A stretch of 12,729 nucleotides of DNA from an uncultured Eubacteriales bacterium (GTDB lineage Bacteria > Bacillota > Clostridia > Lachnospirales > Anaerotignaceae): assembly GCA_902406135.1 (NCBI GenBank), contig CABPCX010000018.1:1-12729 (forward strand), written 5' to 3'. Of the stretch, positions 7,583 to 12,729 are shown piece by piece. The notes below the pieces were generated by a model that was given only the letters and a program-made list of their open reading frames with translations, made no database searches and was not told the origin of the DNA. Within the stretch, counting starts at the first letter, position 1. Each line of letters starts with the position of its first letter. The position numbers and the translations under genes are program-made.

Positions 7583-8845
7583 TCACCCTTTATAAACTAT
7601 CTCGCCGTTTACCATTGTCATAAGGCATTTTCCAAATACTTTTCTTCCTGTAAAAGGTGTGCTCTTGCCCTTTGAAAGGAAATCCTTGGGGTCTATAACA
7701 TATTCCTCGTCAAGGTCGAATACTGTCAGGTCCGCAGGTTTTCCCGCTGCTATCTCAGAGCCTATGCCAAAGCGCTCTATGGCATTTCCGTTTAAAAGCT
7801 CCATTGCCTTTTCAAGGGTTATAATGCCTTTTCTTACAAGTTCAGTATAAACTATAGGGAAGGCTGTTTCCAGTCCGACAACGCCCATAAGGCTGTTTTT
7901 AAGGCCTTTGCTTTTTTCTTCTTCGGTATGGGGAGCATGGTCTGTGGCGATAAACTCTATGGTGCCGTCCTTTATGCCCTCAATAAGCGCCAGTCTGTCG
8001 CTTTCGTCCCTTATGGGAGGGTTCATTTTGAATCTTCCCTCTTCCTGTAAGTCCATATCGTTTAATACAAGATAGTGGGGTCCTGTCTCACAGCTGATAT
8101 TTACGCCTTCACTTTTTGCCTTTCTTATGAGCTCAACGCTTTCCTTTGTTGATATATGGCATACGTGATAAGCACAGCCTGTCTCTTTAACAAGCTCAAT
8201 GTCTCTTTCTATCTGTTTCCATTCACTTTCGGAGCAGATTCCTTTATGTCCGTGTAATTCAGCATATTTTCCTTTATGGATATATCCGCCCTCAAGAAGT
8301 TCGTTTACCTCGCAGTGGGCAACTATCATCTTGCCAAGCTCCTTGGATTTTTTCATGGCGTTTCTCATCATATCGTCATTCTGCACGCCATGTCCGTCGT
8401 CGGAAAATGCTATGGCATAGGGTGCCATTCCTTCCAGGTCAGCAAGTTCCTTTCCCATTTCGTCAACGGTTATTGCTCCGTAGGGATATACGTGTACAAG
8501 TGCTGTTTTTTCGATTATATCAGTCTCGATTTTGATATCTTCAGCCGAATCGGGCACAGGCTTAAGGTTTGGCATAGCGCATACGGATGTATATCCGCCC
8601 CTTGCTGCCGCCTTTGTTCCTGTTTCTATCGTTTCCTTACACAAAAAACCCGGTTCTCTCAGATGAACATGAACATCTGTAAAACCGGGAAAAATATATT
8701 TATTATTAAAATCAAAGGAAACAACGTTCTCACCATAATGAACGCTGCCGTCAACGGAAACTATCATATTGTCTTTAATATAAATGTCTGTCTTTTTAAA
8801 GCTGCCATCAATATATACATTTGCGTTTTTCAATAAACAGTCCAT
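7583..8845 (-). CDS. pyrC: Dihydroorotase PyrC
   Basis: PyrC closes N-carbamoyl-L-aspartate to dihydroorotate. The 420 residues belong to the class I, roughly 45 kDa dihydroorotases of Gram-positive bacteria in the amidohydrolase superfamily. The first zinc motif DVHVHLREPG (57-66) supplies His59 and His61. Asp149/Asp150 in FSDDG, His177 in VAHCE, His230 in CHIST and Asp302 in TDHAPH fill the remaining metal and catalytic positions. This pattern suggests an enzyme with a bridging aspartate and not a carboxylated lysine. It is the first gene of the operon, with a GGAGG site before the ATG at 8843-8845 and a promoter only about 30 bases upstream. Other amidohydrolases such as allantoinase are excluded by the pyr context. 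Confidence 0.96.
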   Translation of the reverse strand: MDCLLKNANVYIDGSFKKTDIYIKDNMIVSVDGSVHYGENVVSFDFNNKYIFPGFTDVHVHLREPGFLCKETIETGTKAAARGGYTSVCAMPNLKPVPDSAEDIKIETDIIEKTALVHVYPYGAITVDEMGKELADLEGMAPYAIAFSDDGHGVQNDDMMRNAMKKSKELGKMIVAHCEVNELLEGGYIHKGKYAELHGHKGICSESEWKQIERDIELVKETGCAYHVCHISTKESVELIRKAKSEGVNISCETGPHYLVLNDMDLQEEGRFKMNPPIRDESDRLALIEGIKDGTIEFIATDHAPHTEEEKSKGLKNSLMGVVGLETAFPIVYTELVRKGIITLEKAMELLNGNAIERFGIGSEIAAGKPADLTVFDLDEEYVIDPKDFLSKGKSTPFTGRKVFGKCLMTMVNGEIVYKG

Positions 8846-8881
8846 TGGTTACCCTCCGTTTCCATTCTAAACACCGCAGAT

Positions 8882-8910
8882 ATTTTATCATTAGTGTTAT
8901 ACACTGTCAA
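8882..8910 (-). promoter_or_regulatory. Predicted strong sigma-A promoter of the pyr operon
   Basis: The -35 box is a perfect TTGACA (8905-8910). A 17-base spacer leads to the -10 box TAAAAT (8882-8887), which has an extended -10 TGA before it. Transcription would begin near 8875, about 30 bases before the pyrC start. The leader is too short for a PyrR-type attenuator, so control is probably at initiation, at translation, or on the enzyme through PyrI (inference). Confidence 0.8.
8893..8905. promoter_or_regulatory. Palindrome inside the pyr promoter spacer, possible operator
   Basis: AGTGT and ACACT form a perfect inverted repeat around a 3-base centre, placed between the -35 and -10 boxes of the pyr promoter. 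A repressor bound here would block RNA polymerase. The arms are only 5 bases and the region is AT-rich, so chance is a real possibility. Confidence 0.4.
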
Positions 8911-8977
8911 GGGTGAAATGTATTTTATTTTACACAACTTAACATTTTATAAGATAATATTATATTTTCCGTATTCT

Positions 8978-9904
8978 TTAAATGGCACTTACACTTAAAA
9001 GTGTCATTATCAGATAATAAATTATAACGATTATAACCAGAGGTCTTGTGAAGAAAAGTTTAACTGTTCCTTCTTCCGACTTTTCATTCTGGATATAAGC
9101 TTTTATTTTTTTGAAGTTAAGTACAAGAAGAACTATCGATACTGCCGCACAGGCATACATAAACAGGCTGTCAAATATAACCGTATATTCAAATATTTTT
9201 CCCAAATGGCCGGTTATCTCAACAAACGCATTGTTTAACAGATGCAGTCCGATGGCCGCGCCAAGGGAATATTCAACGGTTATATATCCAAACAGAAGTC
9301 CCATAGCAAATGTAACGGGCAGCTGAACGATATTTTGATGCATAAGTGCAAATAATAATGCCGCAACCACAATGGCAAATGTTTTCCCGTAGGGCTGCAT
9401 TTTCTTCATTATAAGGCCTCTGAAAAACAGTTCCTCCATCAAAGGAGCTATAATTACCGAATAAACAAGGCTGGAAAAATAAATTGAAGGGTCACTGGCT
9501 AAAGATATGGCCTGGTCAAAATTATATCCCGCCTGAAAAAACAGCACTTCCAAAGGCACAAGTATAAAACTGCAGAGAAGCTGTAATCCCTGAATAATTA
9601 CAAAAAACATTATTATTGATTTAATATCCAGCTTGCGGTTTCTTTCAAAGGACGGCTTTTCCCTGCTGCACAAAAAAGCTACTATAACAGAAACCGATGC
9701 TGCTCCTATAAGTGCAAACCCCGTATTATAAATAAAGCTTTCAATCTCCGGAAGTTCAATCGAAGGATTCGTTCCGACAAGATAAGCTGCAAGCCCCATA
9801 GAAACAATATTATATACTACCCCAAATATAATATTGTAAAGAATAAAGATTAGCGCCAGTTTATTAAATGATTTTCTGGCAATAGTTTTGTCAAATTCCA
9901 CCAC
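8978..9904 (-). CDS. CPBP family intramembrane metalloprotease
   Basis: This is a polytopic membrane protein of the CPBP/CAAX (Abi-type, type II) protease family. With the chosen start it has 308 residues and about eight hydrophobic segments. The three family motifs are present: EELFFR with Glu157, Glu158 and Arg162; FALMH with His189; and HLLNN with His221 and Asn225. These are the predicted metal and catalytic residues. Family members process prenylated or peptide substrates, or serve in bacteriocin self-immunity; the substrate cannot be told here. A longer frame starting at a TTG (9953-9955) is possible, but AGGAG (9910-9914) favours GTG at 9902-9904 or the adjacent GTG at 9899-9901, and a likely promoter overlaps the extra codons. 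It stands alone, between the pyr operon and a divergent spore protein gene. Confidence 0.85.
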   Translation of the reverse strand: MVEFDKTIARKSFNKLALIFILYNIIFGVVYNIVSMGLAAYLVGTNPSIELPEIESFIYNTGFALIGAASVSVIVAFLCSREKPSFERNRKLDIKSIIMFFVIIQGLQLLCSFILVPLEVLFFQAGYNFDQAISLASDPSIYFSSLVYSVIIAPLMEELFFRGLIMKKMQPYGKTFAIVVAALLFALMHQNIVQLPVTFAMGLLFGYITVEYSLGAAIGLHLLNNAFVEITGHLGKIFEYTVIFDSLFMYACAAVSIVLLVLNFKKIKAYIQNEKSEEGTVKLFFTRPLVIIVIIYYLIMTLLSVSAI

Positions 9905-9909
9905 ATCAT

Positions 9910-9914
9910 CTCCT
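9910..9914 (-). promoter_or_regulatory. Ribosome binding site deciding the GTG start of the CPBP protease gene
   Basis: AGGAG lies 5 bases before one GTG (9902-9904) and 8 bases before the next (9899-9901). It rules against the longer TTG start, which has no comparable site. Confidence 0.6.
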
Positions 9915-9932
9915 GTATTTTTTGATATACAC

Positions 9933-9962
9933 AGTATAAGGCAACCACCCGTCAAACATCAA
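9933..9962 (-). promoter_or_regulatory. Possible promoter of the CPBP protease gene
   Basis: TTGATG (9957-9962) and TATACT (9933-9938) are separated by 18 bases on the minus strand, just upstream of the AGGAG site. The -10 is good and the -35 moderate. Confidence 0.45.
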
Positions 9963-10034
9963 CCGAACAATTTCCTAATTTTTTACATCATTTCTCCAAA
10001 AAATACCTGACATATTTAAAATTTTCGGTGTAAT

Positions 10035-10041
10035 AATACTA
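10035..10041 (+). promoter_or_regulatory. Possible forespore (sigma-G type) -10 element of the spore protein gene
   Basis: AATACTA resembles the sigma-G/F -10 consensus CATnnTA with one mismatch and lies about 55 bases before the SASP start. An ACATA upstream resembles the -35 but the spacing is about 20 bases, longer than the usual 16-18. A sigma-A-like reading (CTGACA, 18 bases, TAATAA) also exists. The assignment rests mainly on what is known of SASP genes. Confidence 0.28.
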
Positions 10042-10081
10042 GCGTAACACAAAAGGTTACAAAACATTCGAAACACAAATC

Positions 10082-10087
10082 AGGAGG
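10082..10087 (+). promoter_or_regulatory. Ribosome binding site of the SASP gene
   Basis: A perfect AGGAGG lies nine bases before the ATG at 10097-10099. It selects that ATG over an in-frame TTG at 10088 that directly abuts the site. Confidence 0.85.
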
Positions 10088-10096
10088 TTGATTTTA

Positions 10097-10309
10097 ATGT
10101 CATCTAGTAAAAGTACAAGCAGAGCAAGCATCCCCGAAGCAAGAGAAGCACTTGACCAGTTCAAGTACGAAGTAGCTCAGGAGCTTAACATTCCCTTAAA
10201 GAGAGGTTACAACGGAGACCTTACTTCCGCTCAGAACGGTTATGTTGGCGGATATATGGTTAAAAAAATGATTGAAGCACAGGAAAAACAGATGTCAGGT
10301 ATGCGCTAA
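10097..10309 (+). CDS. Alpha/beta-type small acid-soluble spore protein (SASP)
   Basis: This 70-residue protein coats DNA in the developing spore, shifting it to an A-like form and protecting it from UV and chemicals, and is degraded to amino acids at germination. Family marks are the germination protease site YEVAQEL (24-30, cleavage expected after Glu25) and the DNA-binding block NGDLTSAQNGYVGGYMVKKMI (39-59). Gly51 and Gly52 and the following Met-Val-Lys match the usual GGEMVK pattern with Tyr in place of Glu. It shows that the organism is, or descends from, a spore former. It is transcribed alone, divergently from the CPBP gene, and ends at a strong hairpin. Spore formers usually hold several such genes, so the paralogue cannot be named. 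Confidence 0.95.
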   Translation: MSSSKSTSRASIPEAREALDQFKYEVAQELNIPLKRGYNGDLTSAQNGYVGGYMVKKMIEAQEKQMSGMR

Positions 10310-10359
10310 GCAGCCCGCCACTTTAAGTACTGGTTTTTATAAATCAATATATTAACCAT

Positions 10360-10387
10360 AAACGGCATAGCAGAAGCTATGCCGTTT
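10360..10387. terminator. Bidirectional intrinsic terminator between SASP and the unknown gene
   Basis: A perfect 12-base-pair stem (AAACGGCATAGC / GCTATGCCGTTT) with loop AGAA. On the plus strand it is followed by a T-rich run; on the minus strand the stem also ends in TTT and is followed by a T/A-rich stretch. It therefore can end both converging transcripts. Confidence 0.87.
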
Positions 10388-10395
10388 TAATTTTA

Positions 10396-11130
10396 TTACC
10401 ATTCCCATTCATCGGGATACTGTACTTCCTCAAGTATTCCGAAAAACAAAGATATGTTTCCGTCCTTTGAATGTTCTTTCATGGCCCTTTCTTTAGAAAT
10501 ATATTCCTCGTCTCTGACAGCCAGTTTTTTAATGGCTTCCACAAGCATTCCACTGCCTGCTCCGTCATTGATATATCTTATGTTTAATATATCTGCCCAG
10601 TCCTTGCAGAAATCCTTATATCTTAAATTTCCTTCAGAACATATTTTTTCGCTGTTCGTAAGATATTCTATTTTTTCAAACTCTTCTTCTCCTATATATC
10701 TTCTTATGGCGTCATAAACCGATGCCTGGAAAAATCTTATATAGGCCTTATTAATATATTTCTTTTCTTTTATTTTCTGGGCAACGGAAGAATTTTTCTC
10801 CTCCATCTTATCCACATAATACTGGCTGCTTTCAGATAAAATTATATAATCATTAAGTGCGTCAGCCACAAAGAAAGTCTCCGGGAACATTATGGGGAAC
10901 TTATAGCATGGAGTATCGCAGTTTGTTTTATATACGTCCCTTTCAGCCCTGTATGCGTGAAGAAGCTCAAAAGCAAAATGCTGTACTATGGAGTGAACTT
11001 CTTCGTATCCTTCATAGCTTGTCTTGTCTCCCGCAAGACTGCTTACCGCCTCTCTGAGAGCGAATAAATCTTCATAATCACCGGAAATATAAATGCCGGT
11101 CCCGTTCTCTGTTATTTCAATATTCAGCAT
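10396..11130 (-). CDS. Protein of unknown function (possibly DUF6904-like)
   Basis: I do not recognise a function. The 244-residue product is soluble, with no signal peptide or membrane segment. The N-terminus MLNIEITENGTGIYISGDYEDLFALREAV looks like a small beta-alpha unit. Then come SIVQHFAFELLHAYRAERDV (47-66), the aromatic segment FPIMFPETFFVADALNDYI (78-96) and a charged helical C-terminal half that ends in acidic, aromatic residues (PDEWEW). From memory this order resembles DUF6904 proteins, which pair a similar start with an ALNDFI motif; this needs a profile search. GAGGAGG before the ATG makes translation credible. It is monocistronic, between two plus-strand genes, so context gives no functional hint. 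Confidence 0.75.
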   Translation of the reverse strand: MLNIEITENGTGIYISGDYEDLFALREAVSSLAGDKTSYEGYEEVHSIVQHFAFELLHAYRAERDVYKTNCDTPCYKFPIMFPETFFVADALNDYIILSESSQYYVDKMEEKNSSVAQKIKEKKYINKAYIRFFQASVYDAIRRYIGEEEFEKIEYLTNSEKICSEGNLRYKDFCKDWADILNIRYINDGAGSGMLVEAIKKLAVRDEEYISKERAMKEHSKDGNISLFFGILEEVQYPDEWEW

Positions 11131-11161
11131 TTCTGCCCCTCCTCAAATCCGTTTTTAATAT

Positions 11162-11167
11162 ATTGTA
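11162..11167 (-). promoter_or_regulatory. Possible extended -10 promoter of the unknown gene
   Basis: TACAAT on the minus strand is preceded by TGT, forming an extended -10 (TGnTACAAT), about 35 bases before the start codon. No convincing -35 is seen, which extended -10 promoters tolerate. Confidence 0.45.
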
Positions 11168-11197
11168 ACATATAATAATATAGATTGATATTTATTA

Positions 11198-11225
11198 TTG
11201 AGTTTTTCCATTATTGTGTTATACT
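11198..11225 (+). promoter_or_regulatory. Predicted promoter of the CDF transporter gene
   Basis: TTGAGT (11198-11203), a 16-base spacer and TATACT (11220-11225) with an extended -10 TGT. Transcription would start about 25 bases before the ATG. Its location inside the longer possible TTG-started frame (11214) supports the internal ATG start. Confidence 0.6.
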
Positions 11226-11244
11226 TTTAAGGATATCCAAAAAC

Positions 11245-11249
11245 GGAGG
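11245..11249 (+). promoter_or_regulatory. Ribosome binding site of the CDF transporter gene
   Basis: GGAGG lies nine bases before the ATG at 11259-11261. It selects this start over an in-frame TTG 45 bases upstream. Confidence 0.75.
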
Positions 11250-11258
11250 CGTTTTTTA

Positions 11259-12449
11259 ATGCAAAACTGGTTAGTAAAAAAATTTATAAAGGATTATGAA
11301 AATATAAATGACCTTAACGTAAGGACTGCCTACGGTAAACTTTCCGGAAAGGTGGGAATTTTCTGCAATGCCCTTTTATTTGCAGGAAAATTCATCGTAG
11401 GAACCATATCCGGTAGTGTGTCCATCACAGCCGACGCAGTAAACAACCTTTCCGACGCCGCATCCAGCATAATCAGCCTCATAGGCTTTAAAATGGCTGA
11501 AAAGCCCGCCGACGCCGACCACCCTTACGGCCACGCAAGATATGAATATCTGTCGGGCCTTACGGTTGCCGTTATGATTATAATAATCGGCGTTGAACTT
11601 TTTAAGAGCAGTCTCGACAAGGTACTTAATCCTTCGGCTGTGGATTTCAGCATGGTTACCGCAGCTGTACTTATAGGCTCAATTCTTGTGAAACTCTGGA
11701 TGGCTGTATTCAACAAGTCCCTGGGTAAAAAAATAAATTCTTCCCCCCTTGAGGCCACATCAGCCGACAGCAGAAATGACGTTATATCCACATCAGCAGT
11801 ACTTATCGCAGCTTTGATATCCCATTTCTTTAACATTGAGCTGGACGGATATATGGGTATAGCGGTAGCCGTATTCATTCTTTACAGCGGTATCGGCCTT
11901 GTGAAGGAAACTCTGGACCCTCTTCTTGGCCAGGCTCCTGACCCGGCACTGGTGGAACATATCCAGAAAAAAATATTAAGCTATGACGGAGTGCTTGGCA
12001 CCCACGACCTTATGATACATGACTACGGCCCCGGCAGACAGTTTGCCAGCGTACACGTTGAAATGGCCGCTGAAGACGATGTTATTAAAAGCCATGATGT
12101 TATTGATAATATTGAAAGGGAATTCCTCGAAAACGAAAATCTTAATCTCATAGTTCATTACGACCCCATAATAACGGGCAACGAAAAAATAAACGATTTA
12201 AGATGCTGGCTTTCAGAGCAGATAAAAACAATAGATGAAGGTTTAAGCATACACGACCTGAGAGTTGTGCCGGGTGAGACCCATACAAATCTTATTTTTG
12301 ACTGTGTTATGCCCCATACCCTCAATATGACTGAGTCTCAGCTTAAAACGGAAATAAGGAAACTTGTAAACGCTAAATATCCAAACTATTACTGTGTTAT
12401 GACTATCGACTCCAGTTATGCCGCTATGCCGCATACAAAAGACGACTAA
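11259..12449 (+). CDS. Cation diffusion facilitator (CDF) metal exporter, MntE-like site
   Basis: This is a membrane exporter that swaps a divalent metal for protons. The 396 residues begin with a cytoplasmic segment, then about six membrane helices (about 30-215). The family motifs are SGSVSITADAVNNLSDA (51-67) in helix 2, DHPYGHARYE (87-96) in the following loop, and SADSRNDVIS (168-177) in helix 5. The transport site would be Asp59/Asn63 with Asp170/Asp174. It has no histidine, unlike zinc-selective CDFs, so manganese or iron is more likely (inference). The cytoplasmic part (225-396) is about twice the usual size and contains two similar units, THDLMIHDYGPG (248-259) and IHDLRVVPGETH (331-342), suggesting duplication of the dimerisation domain. 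The gene stands alone and has its own promoter. Confidence 0.93.
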   Translation: MQNWLVKKFIKDYENINDLNVRTAYGKLSGKVGIFCNALLFAGKFIVGTISGSVSITADAVNNLSDAASSIISLIGFKMAEKPADADHPYGHARYEYLSGLTVAVMIIIIGVELFKSSLDKVLNPSAVDFSMVTAAVLIGSILVKLWMAVFNKSLGKKINSSPLEATSADSRNDVISTSAVLIAALISHFFNIELDGYMGIAVAVFILYSGIGLVKETLDPLLGQAPDPALVEHIQKKILSYDGVLGTHDLMIHDYGPGRQFASVHVEMAAEDDVIKSHDVIDNIEREFLENENLNLIVHYDPIITGNEKINDLRCWLSEQIKTIDEGLSIHDLRVVPGETHTNLIFDCVMPHTLNMTESQLKTEIRKLVNAKYPNYYCVMTIDSSYAAMPHTKDD

Positions 12450-12455
12450 AACCAA

Positions 12456-12492
12456 AAAAGAGTGCATCAGTTTTAAACTGATACACTCTTTT
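12456..12492. terminator. Shared hairpin terminator between the CDF and AEC genes
   Basis: An 18-base inverted repeat (12456-12473 and 12475-12492) begins with an A run and ends CTCTTTT followed by ATTTAT. One position pairs C with A in plus-strand RNA but G with U in minus-strand RNA, so the hairpin is slightly better for the minus-strand transcript. It lies 6 bases past the CDF stop and about 17 bases beyond the AEC stop and probably serves both. Confidence 0.85.
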
Positions 12493-12508
12493 ATTTATAT
12501 TCCTCTAT

Positions 12509-12729
12509 TTACATTCCGCAAAATCCCGCAAGGAATGAAAATACAACGGGCATTGTAAACAGACAGCCTACCGTTGTCGCCAGCAGAGAAGCTACCGCAT
12601 AGTCCGGTGCGGCGTCATATTCCTGCGCCAGTACAGTAATTATAAGCATTGACGGCAGCATAGCAAATATTGTTCCCGCCAAAAGCATCTCGTCTGAAAG
12701 CAGTCCGGTTGCTCTGAGTATAAAGAAAA
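12509..12729 (-). CDS. AEC family transporter, C-terminal part (cut by window edge)
   Basis: The frame is open from the right window edge to TAA at 12509-12511, giving the last 73 residues of a membrane protein. Two hydrophobic segments are visible: LLAGTIFAMLPSMLIITVLA and, after a loop QEYDAAPDYAVAS, LLATTVGCLFTMPVVFSFLAG. The order of a Pro-containing helix, an AxEYxxxxxYA loop, the AS-xx-xTT step and a Met-Pro near the last helix is typical of the auxin efflux carrier (AEC) family, which in bacteria exports or imports small organic acids such as malate or malonate. The substrate cannot be judged from this fragment. It converges on the CDF gene at a shared hairpin. The ending FCGM is clean, so the gene is not truncated on this side. 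Confidence 0.75.
   Translation of the reverse strand, partial: FFILRATGLLSDEMLLAGTIFAMLPSMLIITVLAQEYDAAPDYAVASLLATTVGCLFTMPVVFSFLAGFCGM

Noticed and set aside
8276..8836. Plus-strand open frame of 186 codons antisense to pyrC
   Set aside because: It mirrors a conserved pyrC reading frame; its product is Cys/Phe/Tyr-rich and unlike any family, so it is a shadow.
8956..8965. ATAATATTAT palindrome downstream of the CPBP gene as a terminator
   Set aside because: It consists only of A-T pairs and has no following T run, so it would not form a stable terminator.
8846..8977. PyrR-type attenuator or uracil-responsive leader before pyrC
   Set aside because: No terminator/antiterminator pair is visible and the promoter is too close to the start codon.
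1..12729. Mobile element, CRISPR array, toxin-antitoxin or defence system
   Set aside because: No transposase, integrase, regular spaced repeats, or small toxin-antitoxin pair was seen. The CPBP protein alone does not justify an abortive-infection claim despite the old Abi family name.

Overview
The window comes from a low-to-moderate-GC, endospore-forming Gram-positive bacterium, most likely a Clostridia member (Lachnospirales-like; this placement is inference). The support is an alpha/beta-type small acid-soluble spore protein gene, purine-rich AGGAGG-type ribosome binding sites before most genes, near-consensus sigma-A promoters, AT-rich intergenic regions, and a pyrimidine operon that uses the regulatory subunit PyrI and shows no pyrR or attenuator.

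Layout from left to right. Positions 1-3144 hold a minus-strand molybdenum operon. In transcription order it reads moaC, a MOSC-domain gene, a MoeA-like molybdopterin-binding gene, modA and modB (cut by the window edge). It has its own promoter at 3173-3201. Together these genes cover molybdate uptake and part of molybdenum cofactor assembly; moaA, moaE, moaD and modC are not in view. Positions 3248-8845 hold a minus-strand pyrimidine operon, pyrC-pyrK-pyrD-pyrF-pyrE-pyrB-pyrI. It encodes every step from carbamoyl phosphate plus aspartate to UMP; only carbamoyl phosphate synthetase is missing. Its genes overlap or lie within 12 bases of each other. It starts from a strong promoter at 8882-8910 with a very short leader and ends at a hairpin terminator at 3216-3241. 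Positions 8978-9904 hold a CPBP-family membrane protease gene on the minus strand.

The right part is a set of unlinked genes. They are a spore DNA-binding protein (10097-10309, plus), a protein of unknown function (10396-11130, minus) that meets it at a shared bidirectional hairpin, a cation diffusion facilitator transporter (11259-12449, plus) with an apparent duplicated C-terminal domain, and the 3' end of an AEC-family transporter (12509-12729, minus). The last two converge on another shared hairpin.

No mobile element, CRISPR array, tRNA, rRNA, prophage or attachment site was seen, and no stretch longer than 300 bases lacks a gene. The window is mostly housekeeping. The points most worth a second look are the palindrome inside the pyr promoter spacer, the four-cysteine tail on the MoeA-like protein, the metal site and duplicated tail of the CDF transporter, and the unknown 244-residue protein. 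I did not find a convincing new multi-gene system.
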